Origin: G965222535 sp965222535
GTDB lineage: Bacteria; Pseudomonadota; Gammaproteobacteria; HK1
DNA: 64,000 bases
Assembly: GCA_965222535.1 (NCBI GenBank)
Contig: OZ244957.1
Coordinates: forward strand, 2,480,001 to 2,544,000
Direction of reading: 5' to 3'
Made by a program: the position numbers and the translations under genes. This document shows, piece after piece, positions 31,193 to 41,900 of this stretch (position 1 is its first letter; every line of letters begins with the position of its first letter). Under the pieces are notes generated by a model. The model searched no databases, had not been told where the DNA came from, and saw only the letters and a list, made by a program, of their open reading frames with translations.

Positions 31193-32338
31193 ATGAATCA
31201 ATCGAAAGCTGCGGTGAAGCACTTCAGGCTCCCCGACTTGGGTGAAGGCTTGCAAGAAGTGGAGATCGTCGAGTGGCGCGTGACTCAGGATGACACAGTT
31301 GACGCCGATCAGGCGCTGCTATTGGTGGAAACCGCCAAGGCGATCGTTGAAGTGCCATCGCCGCGCGCCGGTAAAATTACGCAGTGCATCGGCAAAGTGG
31401 GTGACATCGTGGCGGTGGGTAGCGTGCTCGTCGAGTTCAGCGACGGAGACGCAGGCGAAGCCGCCGCCGCGGTACCTAATCGCGACGCGGGTACTGTCGT
31501 CGGCACGGTAGAATCGAGCGATGCGCTCATCCAAGAGCAGGCGAGCACCGTCGGGCGTATGCCCCTAGGCATGAAAGCAACGCCAGCTGTGCGTGCGCTT
31601 GCCAAACGTCTGGATGTTGATCTCGCGGTGGTGACGCCGAGCGGGCCGGATGGACTGATCACGATGACGGATGTACAGCGCGTGGGGCGGATTTTCGCAC
31701 AGCTCGGCGCACTCGAGCCGCTGCGCGGGGTGCGCCGAGCAATGGCGCGCAACATGACGCTCGCCCGTGACGAAGTGGTTCCAGTTACGGTTTACGAGGA
31801 CGCGGATGTGGACACGTGGCGCGCCGCTAATATTCCCTTGCGCTTGATCCATGCGATCATCGCCGGCTGCCGTGCTGAGCCGGCGTTGAACGCATGGTAC
31901 GATACCCACTCAGTGGGGCGGCGGTTGCTTAAAAAGATTGATCTGGGGATTGCAGTTGACACCGAAGATGGCCTGTTCGTACCCTTGTTGCACGATGTGG
32001 GAAACCGCTCTGCCGGCGATCTGAATCAGGGGCTGCAACGGCTCAAAGCGAATGTAAGAGCAAGAACCACTCCGCCAGAGGAGATGCGCGGTGCGACGTT
32101 CACCCTGTCGAATTTCGGTGCCATCTTCGGACGCTATGCCAACCCGATCGTCCAGCCGCCGACGGTTGGCATCCTAGGGGCGGGCGCGATTCGCGCGGAA
32201 GTGCGTGCGCACCAAGGCGCGCCGCAGGTGCGGCGTGTCATGCCATTGTCACTTACCTTCGATCACCGTGCGGTAACGGGCGGTGAAGCGGCACGCTTCC
32301 TCAAAGCCGTTGTGGAGGATCTGCAGCAAGCCGAGTGA
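31193..32338 (+). CDS. pdhC: 2-oxo acid dehydrogenase E2 (dihydrolipoyl acyltransferase)
   Basis: 381 residues. One lipoyl domain (about 9-85) with the lipoylated Lys in VETAKAIVEVPSP. A peripheral-subunit-binding domain follows (about 125-160; ATPAVRALAKRLDVDLAVVTPSGPDGLITMTDV). The catalytic domain ends FDHRAVTGGEAARFL, with the active-site His in DHRxxxG. It transfers the acyl group to CoA and forms the complex core. ATG 31193 follows AGGAG (31177-31181) by 11 nt; a 44-residue upstream extension is not family-like. Third gene of the dehydrogenase set. Confidence 0.93.
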   Translation: MNQSKAAVKHFRLPDLGEGLQEVEIVEWRVTQDDTVDADQALLLVETAKAIVEVPSPRAGKITQCIGKVGDIVAVGSVLVEFSDGDAGEAAAAVPNRDAGTVVGTVESSDALIQEQASTVGRMPLGMKATPAVRALAKRLDVDLAVVTPSGPDGLITMTDVQRVGRIFAQLGALEPLRGVRRAMARNMTLARDEVVPVTVYEDADVDTWRAANIPLRLIHAIIAGCRAEPALNAWYDTHSVGRRLLKKIDLGIAVDTEDGLFVPLLHDVGNRSAGDLNQGLQRLKANVRARTTPPEEMRGATFTLSNFGAIFGRYANPIVQPPTVGILGAGAIRAEVRAHQGAPQVRRVMPLSLTFDHRAVTGGEAARFLKAVVEDLQQAE

Positions 32339-32491
32339 TCGGTTGCGCCTTGCCTGTTGCCGGCACTGGCAAGGTGCCCTGCGCTGAGTGCGCTGGGTGG
32401 CGTCGACGAATGGACTTTGATGCCATGCGCCGCCTGCGCCAAGCGCCCGTCACCCGACCGACGGGCACATCCCATGACACCGTAACCCCTG

Positions 32492-33247
32492 ATGGGCTTC
32501 AGCGCGTTTATCCCACCTGAGCTGAGCATCCTAGCGACTGTTTTGCTGGTGCTGTTGAGCTTTCTGTGCTCAGCACTGACCGCCGCCGTCGGCATTGGTG
32601 GAGGGATCGTATTTCTGGTCGCCCTAGCGTCTTTTCTGCCTCCATTGGTGGTGCTGCCGATACACGGCATGGTGCAGTTTGGTTCCAACGGCGGGCGAGC
32701 GGGGCTGATGCGCCAGCACATTGATTGGCCTATTTCAGGGTATTTTCTGCTGGGTTCGGTTGTTGGCGTTATCGTCGCAGGGCGAATTTTTGTCGCGCTG
32801 CCGGTCGATGTGTTGCGCGCAATCCTCGGGCTGTTTGTGCTGTATTCGGTGTGGACGCCAAAACTGCGCCCCGCCAACATACCCCTGCCGGGGTTCCTCG
32901 GTGTCGGTGCCGTCACCAGCTTTGCCAGCCTGTTTGTCGGCGGCACTGGCCCGCTGGTGGCGGCATTTCTCTCGCCTGAGCACTTGGGGCGCAAAAGGCT
33001 GGTCGGCACTCATGCTCTTTGCATGACGTTGCAGCATGGATTGAAAAGCGTCATATTCGGTTTTCTGGGTTTTCAGTTCCTGCCATGGCTGGCGCTGCTG
33101 CTGGTTCTGATCGCCAGCGGCTTTCTTGGCACCCTTTGCGGTCGGTATATTTTCTATCGGCTGCCGCAAAAGTTGTTTAATCGGCTGTTCCAAGCACTGG
33201 TGACGGTGCTCGGCGTACGGTTGCTGTTACTCGCGTTTATCGAATGA
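32492..33247 (+). CDS. TSUP (TauE/SafE) family membrane transporter
   Basis: 251 residues, about eight hydrophobic helices. The family repeat AAVGIGGGIVFLVALASFLPPLVVLPIHGMVQF, followed by HIDWPISGYFLLGSVVGVIVAG and the second half FASLFVGGTGPLVAAFLSP, identify the sulfite exporter/TauE-like family (PF01925). Members move small organic or sulfur anions across the inner membrane; the substrate here is unknown. It starts 153 bp after the E2 gene; a short frame in the gap is not convincing. Confidence 0.9.
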   Translation: MGFSAFIPPELSILATVLLVLLSFLCSALTAAVGIGGGIVFLVALASFLPPLVVLPIHGMVQFGSNGGRAGLMRQHIDWPISGYFLLGSVVGVIVAGRIFVALPVDVLRAILGLFVLYSVWTPKLRPANIPLPGFLGVGAVTSFASLFVGGTGPLVAAFLSPEHLGRKRLVGTHALCMTLQHGLKSVIFGFLGFQFLPWLALLLVLIASGFLGTLCGRYIFYRLPQKLFNRLFQALVTVLGVRLLLLAFIE

Positions 33248-33342
33248 TCAGCACGGCGATGGCAGGGGCATTGCAAAACGAGCATTGCAGACGCACTGTC
33301 GATGGCGGCGGGGGCACCCTCATGGCGCGCTAGAGTATTTAT

Positions 33343-33494
33343 GGGGACATCGAAAACCAAGGCGGGATGGGGGTTTGGGGAAAGGGACATGATCATCTGT
33401 AACGTAAGCTATTGATTTATAATAATTCTACCAATAGACAAGCCCCGCAGGGCACCTCGAAAAGCTAGTTTCGCGCAGTTTTTCGAGGTGCCCT
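33343..33494. repeat. R2 palindromic repeat, full copy (inverse orientation)
   Basis: GGGGACATCGAAAACC, GGGATGGGGGTTTGGGG, CATCTGTAACGTAAGCTATTGA, CCAATAGACAAGCCCCGC, then the hairpin CACCTCGAAAAGCTAG / CAGTTTTTCGAGGTGCCC. The remainder of 33248-33741 has no convincing gene. Confidence 0.85.
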
Positions 33495-33741
33495 TATCTA
33501 TGCCGACCATGGAAGGGATATAATGCGCCGGATGCTTACGATTTGCGGACAAACTGGATCGCACCCATGAGATTTGGCATTCCCGTACCAAAGCGAAGCG
33601 CCATAGGCACCAATCCGGGATGCGCAAGGCGCATTTCGGTCGGTTCGTCTGAAGGGGCACTGACTGCAGGACTGATCAGGCTTTCTGCGCGTACCGCGTC
33701 ACTTAAAAAAGCGGTGTGGCGAGAGAGGTAAAAAGCAGCCG

Positions 33742-35061
33742 ATGAAAACTGCGGATTTGATTGTACAAGGGCGCTGGGTAGTTCCGGTCGAGCCGTTAGG
33801 TGCGGTGCTGGAGCATCATGCGATCGTTGTCGTTGAGGGACGAATTGCAGCGATCATGCCGCAAGACACGGTTGGCAGGCATTATCGCAGCGCCGCGCTG
33901 CGTGATTTGAGGGGGCATGTTCTGCTGCCTGGTCTGGTCAATGCGCACACCCATGCGGCGATGAATCTGCTACGTGGTTTCGCTGATGATCAGCCCTTGC
34001 AACGTTGGTTGCAGGAGTATATCTGGCCCGCCGAGGCCAAGTGGGTCAGCGCCGAATTCGTGCGCGATGGGACAAAGCTTGCAATCGCCGAGATGCTGCT
34101 TGGCGGCACTACCTGCTTTCAGGATATGTATATGTTCCCAGATGTTGTCGCGGACGTTGCCCACGCTGCCGGCATACGAGCGGTTATTGGCTTGATCCTG
34201 CTCGATTTCGCTACGCCGTGGGCGGTGGATGCTGAGGACTACCTGAACAAAGCCCTAGAGGTTCACGATAAGCTGAAGCAAGAGCCCTTGCTGCGCCCCG
34301 CTTTTGCGCCGCATGCGCCTTATACGGTATCGGATGCGTCACTGCAGCGGATGCGCATCTTGGCCGATGAATTGGAACTGCCGGTTCATATTCATCTGCA
34401 TGAGACGGCTGACGAGGTGCAGGACTCAGTCGCGCAGCACCAGATGCGTCCCATTGAACGCTTACAGCGCCTGGGACTCTTCGGCCCGAGCCTGTGCGCG
34501 GTGCACATGACGCAATTATTGCCCGCCGAGATTGAGCAGTTGGCGGCGCATAACGTGAGCGTTGTCCATTGTCCTGAGTCAAACCTGAAGTTGGCGAGCG
34601 GTCTGTGTCCAGTGAAGCAACTGCTAAATGCCGGGGTCAATGTTGCGATCGGTACTGACGGTGCGGCCAGCAATAACGATCTGGACATGTTCGGCGAGAT
34701 GCGTACGGCAGCGTTGCTGGCCAAGATAGTCGCTGCTGATGCGTCAGCGTTCAGTGCTGCCGAGGTACTGCGTGCAGCCACCTTGAGCGGCGCTGAAGCG
34801 CTCGGCCTTACGACCGAGATCGGCTCATTGGTGGTGGGTAAAAGCGCCGATTTCATTGCCGTTAACCTCGATACGCTGCAAACCCTGCCGGTATTCGATC
34901 CGATCGCCCAACTGGTGTTCAGCGCCGGGCGCGAACAGGTCAGCGATGTCTGGATCGGCGGTCGTGAAGTGGTGCGCGAACGCCAGCTGCAGACGTTGGA
35001 TGCAGCGGCATTAATGGCGGACGCCGCCAAGTGGCGTGAGCGCCTGATGAGGAAATCCTAA
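33742..35061 (+). CDS. mtaD: TRZ/ATZ amidohydrolase, MTA/SAH deaminase-like
   Basis: 439 residues of the amidohydrolase superfamily. LPGLVNAHTHAAMNLLRGFADD carries the HxH metal site. HIHLHETADEV and VVHCPESNLKLASGLCPV follow, then GTDGAASNNDLDMFGEMR with the metal-binding Asp. This pattern fits 5-methylthioadenosine/S-adenosylhomocysteine deaminases. It is directly followed by ubiG and a HAD phosphatase, an order also known in pseudomonads (mtaD-ubiG-mupP). GAGAGAGG lies 13 nt upstream. Exact substrate is inferred from the family. Confidence 0.88.
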   Translation: MKTADLIVQGRWVVPVEPLGAVLEHHAIVVVEGRIAAIMPQDTVGRHYRSAALRDLRGHVLLPGLVNAHTHAAMNLLRGFADDQPLQRWLQEYIWPAEAKWVSAEFVRDGTKLAIAEMLLGGTTCFQDMYMFPDVVADVAHAAGIRAVIGLILLDFATPWAVDAEDYLNKALEVHDKLKQEPLLRPAFAPHAPYTVSDASLQRMRILADELELPVHIHLHETADEVQDSVAQHQMRPIERLQRLGLFGPSLCAVHMTQLLPAEIEQLAAHNVSVVHCPESNLKLASGLCPVKQLLNAGVNVAIGTDGAASNNDLDMFGEMRTAALLAKIVAADASAFSAAEVLRAATLSGAEALGLTTEIGSLVVGKSADFIAVNLDTLQTLPVFDPIAQLVFSAGREQVSDVWIGGREVVRERQLQTLDAAALMADAAKWRERLMRKS

Positions 35062-35118
35062 TGAGCGGTGTCGTGCTTTGCGAAACGCCGCCGCCCGCCT
35101 CGCCCCGGGAGGCAGCGG

Positions 35119-35823
35119 ATGATTGACGATAGCAACATCGACATTGCCGAGGTTGCGCGCTTTGATCGTTCAGCCGGTGAATGGTGGGACGTCGATGGCG
35201 GCTTTCGTGCGTTGCATGATCTGAACCCACTGCGCGTTGACTACATTGAGCGCTATGCGCCGCTTGCGCATAGCCGTGTCGTCGATGTCGGTTGTGGTGG
35301 CGGTTTGTTGAGCGAGGCGATGGCGGCTCGCAAAGCGCAGGTTGTGGCGATCGACACCAGTGTTGAGACCATCGCCGCGGCGCGGCGTCATGCGCAGCAA
35401 ATGGGTTACAGCATCGACTATCGGTGCGCCACCGCTGCATCCCTTGGGGCTGCTTGTAGCGCTCACTTTGATCGCGTGGTGTGTCTTGAATTGCTCGAGC
35501 ATGTCCCTGATCCGGCGCGTTTGATCGACGCTTGCGCCGCTTTACTGGTGCCTCATGGCAAGGCATTTTTCTCGACCATCAACCGCACTTTGGCGGCGTG
35601 GCTGTTGGCGATCGTCGGTGCCGAATACCTGTCCTCGATCGTGCCGCGGGGCACCCATCGTTACGATCGTTTCATCCGTCCGTCCGAATTGGCGCAGTGG
35701 GCGCGCGCAGCGGGTTTGCAGCTGCAAGACATGCGTGGCATCGCTTATAATCCGCTGACGCGCAAGGCTCACTTCAGCGCGAATGTGGCGGTCAATTACA
35801 TCGTTTGTCTGCAGCGCAACTGA
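35119..35823 (+). CDS. ubiG: Ubiquinone biosynthesis O-methyltransferase UbiG
   Basis: 234 residues. The N-terminus EVARFDRSAGEWWDVDGGFRALHDLNPLRVDYIE is diagnostic of UbiG. VVDVGCGGGLLSEAMA binds SAM, then CLELLEHVPDP, FFSTINRT and GTHRYDRFIRPSEL follow. It methylates hydroxyl groups at two steps of ubiquinone synthesis. ATG 35119 has GGGAGG 6 nt upstream; the GTG at 35068 gives an Arg/Pro-rich extension unlike the family. The downstream phosphatase starts at the base after the stop codon. Confidence 0.96.
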   Translation: MIDDSNIDIAEVARFDRSAGEWWDVDGGFRALHDLNPLRVDYIERYAPLAHSRVVDVGCGGGLLSEAMAARKAQVVAIDTSVETIAAARRHAQQMGYSIDYRCATAASLGAACSAHFDRVVCLELLEHVPDPARLIDACAALLVPHGKAFFSTINRTLAAWLLAIVGAEYLSSIVPRGTHRYDRFIRPSELAQWARAAGLQLQDMRGIAYNPLTRKAHFSANVAVNYIVCLQRN

Positions 35824-36546
35824 ATGATTCAAAGATTAAAGCATAAAGCGGCGATCCTGTTTGATTTGGACGGCACTTTCGCGGATACCAGCGAGGATAT
35901 CTTCAGCGCTTTGGCTGAGGCGCTGCTGACCAATGGCTATGCAGCGCCAGCGCAGGCGTGGGCGGCGCTGCGCCCGGCAATCTCCCGTGGCAGCTACCAG
36001 TTACTGCGCGATGCGCTGCCGCAAGACACCGATGAAGCTTTGGTGAAACATTGCCAGCAGCGGTTTCTGGAGATTTACGCCGCCAACTGCAGTGATCCTG
36101 AATATCATCGCCGTACGCGCGTGTTTGCGGGCATTGAGGGATTGCTGCAAAAAATTGCAGAGGCTGCCATCCCCTGGGGGATTGTGACGAACAAACGCAG
36201 CCATTTCACATTGCCGCTGCTGACCGCGATGGGGTTGGCAAAAGCACCGGCGATCATTGTCAGCGGCGACACCTTGGCGTATGCAAAACCGCATCCTGCG
36301 CCACTGCTATATGCTTGTCGGCAGTTGCAAGTTGAAAATCAGGGTTCGGTGTATGTCGGTGATGCAAAAACCGATGTCATCGCCGCTCATGCCGCCGGCT
36401 TATACGCCGTGGTTGCAGCGTGGGGTTATATCGAAAACGATGCCGATATTACCCAATGGGGTGCCGACGCCATCGCCACCCAGCCAGCGCAATTGTTGCC
36501 TTGGCTTGCGCGTATTTCGCCCGCTGCCGGCGTTACTTCAGCGTAG
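35824..36546 (+). CDS. HAD phosphatase, MupP/phosphoglycolate phosphatase-like
   Basis: 240 residues, HAD subfamily IA. FDLDGTFADT (nucleophile Asp), IVTNKRS (motif II), AKPHPAPLLYAC (motif III Lys) and YVGDAKTDVIAAHAAG (motif IV). It begins immediately after ubiG, as does mupP (MurNAc-6-phosphate phosphatase of cell-wall recycling) in pseudomonads. A role as Gph, removing 2-phosphoglycolate, is equally consistent with sequence alone. The synteny favours MupP; this is inference. Confidence 0.88.
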   Translation: MIQRLKHKAAILFDLDGTFADTSEDIFSALAEALLTNGYAAPAQAWAALRPAISRGSYQLLRDALPQDTDEALVKHCQQRFLEIYAANCSDPEYHRRTRVFAGIEGLLQKIAEAAIPWGIVTNKRSHFTLPLLTAMGLAKAPAIIVSGDTLAYAKPHPAPLLYACRQLQVENQGSVYVGDAKTDVIAAHAAGLYAVVAAWGYIENDADITQWGADAIATQPAQLLPWLARISPAAGVTSA

Positions 36547-36715
36547 TGCATCGGCAGTGCACGTTGGGGTGCAGTATCTAGGATTGACCATCGGCGATCT
36601 TTAGCTACAGGGCATCGCGCGGAATACGGATGGGATGGCAAACGTTGATGCGCTCGCAATATACCCTAAACTACTTTGCGGCAGCGCTTCCCCGCGCTCT
36701 GACGTGACACGCCGC

Positions 36716-38158
36716 CTAATCGCTATCGGAAGGTATATTTTTTGGATCGATGCCTAATGAACGCAGCTTGCGGTATAAATAGGTGCGTTCTATGCCGATG
36801 CGCTCGGCAGTACGACTGATCTTGCCGTCGTTTGCGCGCAGCTGGCGGGCCAGATAAATGCGCTCAAACTGTTCACGGGCTTCTTTCAGGGGCAGATCGT
36901 ATTCAGTGACGGTGTCTTTATTTGAGGCGGGATCGGTGTTTCTGCTGCTATGCAGCGGCGTCCCGATGGCGGCGTCTATTTCCTGCACATCGATCACTTG
37001 TCCAGAGCCTAAAATCAACAAGCGCTGCAGCACGTTGATCAATTCGCGTACATTGCCGGGCCAGGAGTAATTGCGCAATCGATGCTGGGCGCTGCCTGTT
37101 AGCCGACGGTACGGGAGCGATTCCCGTTTGGTGAGCACCGAGACATAATGCTCAAACAGCGCGAATATGTCTTCTTTGTGCTCACGCAGCGGAGGGATCT
37201 GGATAGGTAGCACATTCAGGTAGTAGTATAGTTCGCCGCGCAGTCGCCCCGACTGCGTTGCGGCGCTCAGATCGTAGCGGCTTGAACCGACGATGCGACC
37301 GCTGAACAGCACGGCCTCAGCGCCATTACTGCGCAGAAACGACTTGTGTTGCAATACCCCCACCAGACGCGCTTGCAAGTCGGTGTCTAAATCGCAGATC
37401 TCATCGACAAACAAGGTCCCGCCATTGGCTTGCTCAATCGCTCCATAGTGTACTGCCCCGGGGTTCTCGGAGCCGAACAAATCAGTGGCTTTGGCGCTGA
37501 CCGCCGGGATGCGTACGAACGGCCCATCGGCATAGTGGCTGTGTTTGTGCATATAGCGTGCAAACACTTCTTTGCCGGTACCAGATTCACCGATGAACAG
37601 CGCTGGGGCGTCATGGTTAGCGATGCGCCGCACGTATTCACACAAATTCTGGATGGTTTTGCTGCGCCCGATTAATTCGCCAATGCTATAGATCGATTGT
37701 TGCAGGTTGAGGTTGTCATAGCGCAATTTAGTCGATTCAAGCGCATTGCGTACGATAACCAATAATTTATGCATTGATAGCGGCTTTTCTAGGAAGTCAT
37801 AAGCCCCCAGTCGGGTTGCTTCAACGGCGGTCTCCAAGGTGCCGTGCCCAGACATCATGATCACTGGACTGGGTGGCGCTTTAGCTTGGCTCCATTCCTT
37901 CAACAACAGGATACCGTCGCTATCGGGCAGCCAAATATCAAGCAAGATCAGATCGGGCTTGCGTTGACGTCTGGCATCCTCAGCGGCTTTGGCATCATGT
38001 GTGGTGGTAACCTGATAGCCTTCGTCTTCTAGGATCTCCTGCAGTTGAACGCAGATCTCCGGCTCATCATCAACAACCAATATATATGCGTTGGTGCGGG
38101 GCATCGGAATTTCGCATTGAGCAGGTGGTGCAAGGTTGTCGCGAGCGGCGGCTGTCAT
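36716..38158 (-). CDS. NtrX-like response regulator lacking a GAFTGA motif
   Basis: 480 residues. The receiver domain (about 24-140) has ILVVDDEPEI, LDIWLPD with the phosphoacceptor Asp, MMSGHG and EKPLS. The AAA+ domain (about 170-380) has the Walker A-type GESGTGKEVFAR and GGTLFVDEICDL (Walker B). The sigma54-contact loop GAFTGA is absent: the region reads FGSENPGAVHYGAIEQANGG. A Fis-type helix-turn-helix closes the protein (KISRTAERIGIERTYLYRKLRSLGI). These features suit the NtrX group, which can act without sigma54 contact. No NtrY-like kinase gene is adjacent. ATG 38104 is an alternative start. Confidence 0.88.
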   Translation of the reverse strand: MTAAARDNLAPPAQCEIPMPRTNAYILVVDDEPEICVQLQEILEDEGYQVTTTHDAKAAEDARRQRKPDLILLDIWLPDSDGILLLKEWSQAKAPPSPVIMMSGHGTLETAVEATRLGAYDFLEKPLSMHKLLVIVRNALESTKLRYDNLNLQQSIYSIGELIGRSKTIQNLCEYVRRIANHDAPALFIGESGTGKEVFARYMHKHSHYADGPFVRIPAVSAKATDLFGSENPGAVHYGAIEQANGGTLFVDEICDLDTDLQARLVGVLQHKSFLRSNGAEAVLFSGRIVGSSRYDLSAATQSGRLRGELYYYLNVLPIQIPPLREHKEDIFALFEHYVSVLTKRESLPYRRLTGSAQHRLRNYSWPGNVRELINVLQRLLILGSGQVIDVQEIDAAIGTPLHSSRNTDPASNKDTVTEYDLPLKEAREQFERIYLARQLRANDGKISRTAERIGIERTYLYRKLRSLGIDPKNIPSDSD

Positions 38159-38408
38159 CCTCAGCGCTGCCTATCTTCTGGTCGGCTCAGCCTAAAAGCC
38201 ACCGGGTGTTTGAGACGCATCAAAGTGCATTGTACTCAGCTCCTCGGAGGTGCGCCTACTGCGTGCGTTCAATGATCCTATTGGCTTGAGATCGTCGGGC
38301 CTTGAAGAGGCGGGGCGAAATTGTGAGCGTTACGCATTATATCAAAGAAATGCTGTCCTGTGGGTTGGCGCGTTAGCAGTGTTGCAGAAGCGAGCGGTAT
38401 ATCCTTTG

Positions 38409-38526
38409 GAGGCACCCTGCGAGGCTTATTTATTGTGGGAAGGTTTATAAATCAATGACTTACGCTACATGTGATCATGTTCTTTCCTTCACTCTCCCCA
38501 TCCCGTTGGGGTTTTCCGATGTCCCC
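38409..38526. repeat. R2 copy 1 of 3 upstream of the giant gene
   Basis: GGAGGCACCCTGCGAGGCTTATTTATTG, AAGGTTTATAAATCAATGACTTACGCTACATGTGATCATG, CCCCATCCCGTTGGGGTTTTCCGATGTCCCC. The leading hairpin is missing. Confidence 0.75.
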
Positions 38527-38598
38527 GTGGGTCTCTCTTGCCAAGAATAGAAGATAGCGACGAGCGAGCACATAGCACATAACGAGGCGATACAGAAT

Positions 38599-38741
38599 AG
38601 GGCATCTCGACGAACTAGCTTTGCTGGCTTTCGAGATGCCCTCATGGGGTTATATTTTGGAAGGGTATATTAATCAATGACTTACAGAATTTATCATATT
38701 CCAAAACTCTCATCTCATTTCAGGGTTTTCGAAGTTCCCTT
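38599..38741. repeat. R2 copy 2 of 3 upstream of the giant gene
   Basis: The hairpin GGGCATCTCGACGAACTAGC / GCTGGCTTTCGAGATGCCC, then ATGGGGTTATATTTTGGAAGG, TTAATCAATGACTTACAG and CAGGGTTTTCGAAGTTCCC. A complete but diverged copy. Confidence 0.8.
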
Positions 38742-38780
38742 ATAATAAGCGACATGATATAGGATGCTCTGCCTTCCCAT

Positions 38781-38933
38781 CGGGATGAATAATTTTTGGG
38801 AAGAGGATAGATAAGGTTCCCAAAATAATAATGTAAGCCATTCTCGCCTCCCAATAGACAACCTTTGAAAGTCACCTTGAAACCTAAGCAGCCCTCGAAG
38901 AATCCGCTTTGCTGGGTTTTTTTGAGGCACCTT
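38781..38933. repeat. R2 copy 3 of 3, inverse orientation, ending before the giant gene
   Basis: GGGATGAATAATTTTTGGGAAGAGG, ATAATGTAAGCCATTCTCGCCTCCCAATAGACAACC, then the hairpin arm GCCCTCGAAGAATCC / GGGTTTTTTTGAGGCACC. It stops about 14 bp before the ribosome site of the next gene. With copies 1 and 2 it fills 38159-38960, where I see no gene. Confidence 0.7.
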
Positions 38934-38960
38934 CCAGAGATTCCACAGGAGAAAACGGTG

Positions 38961-41900
38961 ATGCTACGTGCAATGTATGGATTGATCGGCATCGTAATGC
39001 TGTTTTTACAGACTTCGGCAGTCGCTGCAACAGCAAGCTTTACTGAGATTCGGGATGAGTTTAACCAAATAAGTGGAATATTGCTGCCTCAGCCGCAGCA
39101 TTTTTCCACCGCTGCCGATGTTGTTGAACTCGATTATTCTGATTTTACTATCTTGCGAATACAGCAACAGCAGAGCTATTTTTTCATCCTCAATAAAAAC
39201 GATGTCCCTCTTCGACTATTGGCGGAGGACCCATCTAACCGAGCTTTGGATGGAGTTGATCTTCGTGATGCACTGCTGATCGTTGCCTCGAATAAAGGGA
39301 AAATTGATTTGCTCAACCTTCCTCAAACAATTTTAAGAAAAATTCAACAGCTTCATATCCACTTAGATGATACGTTGGAAATTAACTCTGGCATCTATCT
39401 CGCTGCACAATTAAACGCCAAGAAAAATTCTGCTGTTGAAGATTTATTTTATAGCCAATTATTATCAAAGCAGCAATATCCAAATATTTCTGGTTATTTT
39501 TCAATTTTCCGTTTAGGTGATATTATCAAGCAAAAACAAAATAAATTGAATAGGCAAAATGACATCCCGCTGGATCTGAAGGGCTCTTTGGGTATTTTGC
39601 ACCCGAGTCTTTTCGATCTGGATTATGTACATTTTCTACAACCCGCAACATTCCGCATAACCAAAGAAAATGGCCATGAAACTGTTATTGCTACAGTACC
39701 GGCCACTATGTATGTTTATACTCAAACAGTAAAGTACGATCTTGATTTTTCTCTGGAGGATAATAATGATCGTTTAACTACTCGCATCTCTGGCCGCTCC
39801 AGTGATTCTATCCAAGTATCAGATTGGCAAATTGAACTCTCTGCATTAACTGTAAAAGAAGAATTAACACAAAAGAAACAAGAGTTAGTGTTATCGGGTA
39901 TAGCTAATCTTGCTGGTCAGAACATTGATGTTAAAATTAACCATGATCACGGTGGCTATAATGATGCTGTTTATGAATTGAATATGCAAAAAGTTCCATT
40001 ACATTATTTTCTAAACGGCAAAATTAAAGATAAATTAGGATCAATTGAAACTGAACATATTATTATCAAACAAACACAACTAATTGCTCATATTGTATAT
40101 AATAATAAAAAAATTGTCATGCACATCGTTCGCGATCAATTGAATAATGAAACAATTTTGTTTGAGAATCCTGAAATATCCATAGGGAAAACATTTCATG
40201 CAGGATCTTCATTGTTGGATGAACTCAAATTAACTTCATCAATAGTTATTTATCACGAAGGAAACCAGCAAAAAATCATTGATTTAAACAAAATTGGCTT
40301 TGATCAAGAGATGGTAGATAAAATTAAGACTCTTTCCGGCAGACAGAATTCATTAAATTTGTCTTCCGGATTTACTCTGTTTGGAGTCATTCACGGCTCT
40401 CTCCCCGATACAGACACTCGTCTGCAGAGTCTTGGGTTAGGCGATGATGGGCGCTTGATCAGTGGAACGATCAACAAAGCGGCAATGTATGAATTGATCA
40501 CCGACACCACTTCCGATCGAAGTGACTTGGCGTATAATCTAGCGGCAGATTTACCCGATTTTTCCATGCAAGGATTACCGAACGGCAATGCTTTTCAGCA
40601 CTCTCGTTTGGTTTTGTCCAGAGATGCCAATACCGCTACCGTCAGTATCGACACAACTCTTGCATTGTTGCTTAATGGGGAGCATTTGCAGTTAAACGGT
40701 CAAATTAATTTGGGTCGAGCAGATGCTCAGAATACGAGTAACAATACAGCCACTGGAGGATTGCTGTTTGAAGGGAAGCTGATCGGTTCGAGTTGGCCGG
40801 CGGCGCTGGGGATCCATTGGATGCAGCTGAAAAATGTTCGAGGCCATTATAGAGAAAGTTCCGTATCGCCATCGGATCAGAAGGATGCGCAGCAAGGATT
40901 GCATATTCTGGCTGAGATTAATCTCGAAGGGCATAACACAATGCCGCTTAACCTTCGATTCACTCAAATACAAGATTCATTCCGTAATGCAATAGCAGAA
41001 TTCGGCGGTGAGAACGTCACTATCGATTTATCTTATTTTCCTCATCTTGCCCATATCACTTCAGTCAGTCAGTTAATGATCCGCAATTTACAACTCAGTG
41101 TTTCTGGCAGAGGAGACGATAGAATTTTAGCTTATTCAGCAATAGTCAATAATCCAGAACAAGTTATTCAACATCCAGGCTTGAAATTGTCTGGCCAGAC
41201 ATTATTAAAAGTGCTTGAAAAACCTGATCACCATTGGGATATAATAATAGACGGTGCAGCGACATTAAATAACAAACAAGTTCAATATCATGCAGAGCTT
41301 GATACGCTCCATCCTGATATTGATGATCATTTCTTAGTATCATTATCGACACCGGCCAATGAGCAAAAACACCTTTCGTTAGCAGATATTCTCGGTTCTA
41401 ATAATAAACCACTACAAGCAGTTTATCCAAACTCTGTAACTGTTAAAAATGGATATATTGAGGCAGATATATTGGCTGCAAAAGACGAAATTATCAAGGT
41501 TGTTTCATTTAATGTAAATGATAATAAAGTTATTGCTATTATTCCATCGAATGCATTTTCTCTTGATTCGACTGCTGAAGAAAATGACTGGATCAGGAAT
41601 GGTGTATCTTTTAATCAATTTATTGGATTCTTGAGCGATCAGGAGTTAACTATTGAGTACTCCGAACTTCCGCAGAAAATAACTTCCTTATTGGATAATA
41701 AAATCAATAAAAATATTAGCTTACAAAAAAATACTACTAACGTTATAGGATCTATTCAAGTTAATAACAATTCCACCGCTTTGCAAACATTGCAAACGAT
41801 TGGGATTACAAATGAAATAATCCACTTGTCTGGCCAAATGGATCTCCAGATGTTTTTGCATGCGGCAAGATTTCCAAGCATAAACATTACAGATACGATC

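Noticed and set aside
32335..32520. 61-residue frame with GTG overlapping the E2 stop
   Set aside because: The overlap looks operon-like, but the sequence is Arg/Pro-rich without homology features and runs into the TSUP gene.
33409..33660. 83-residue minus-strand frame
   Set aside because: Largely built from the R2 repeat at 33343-33494.
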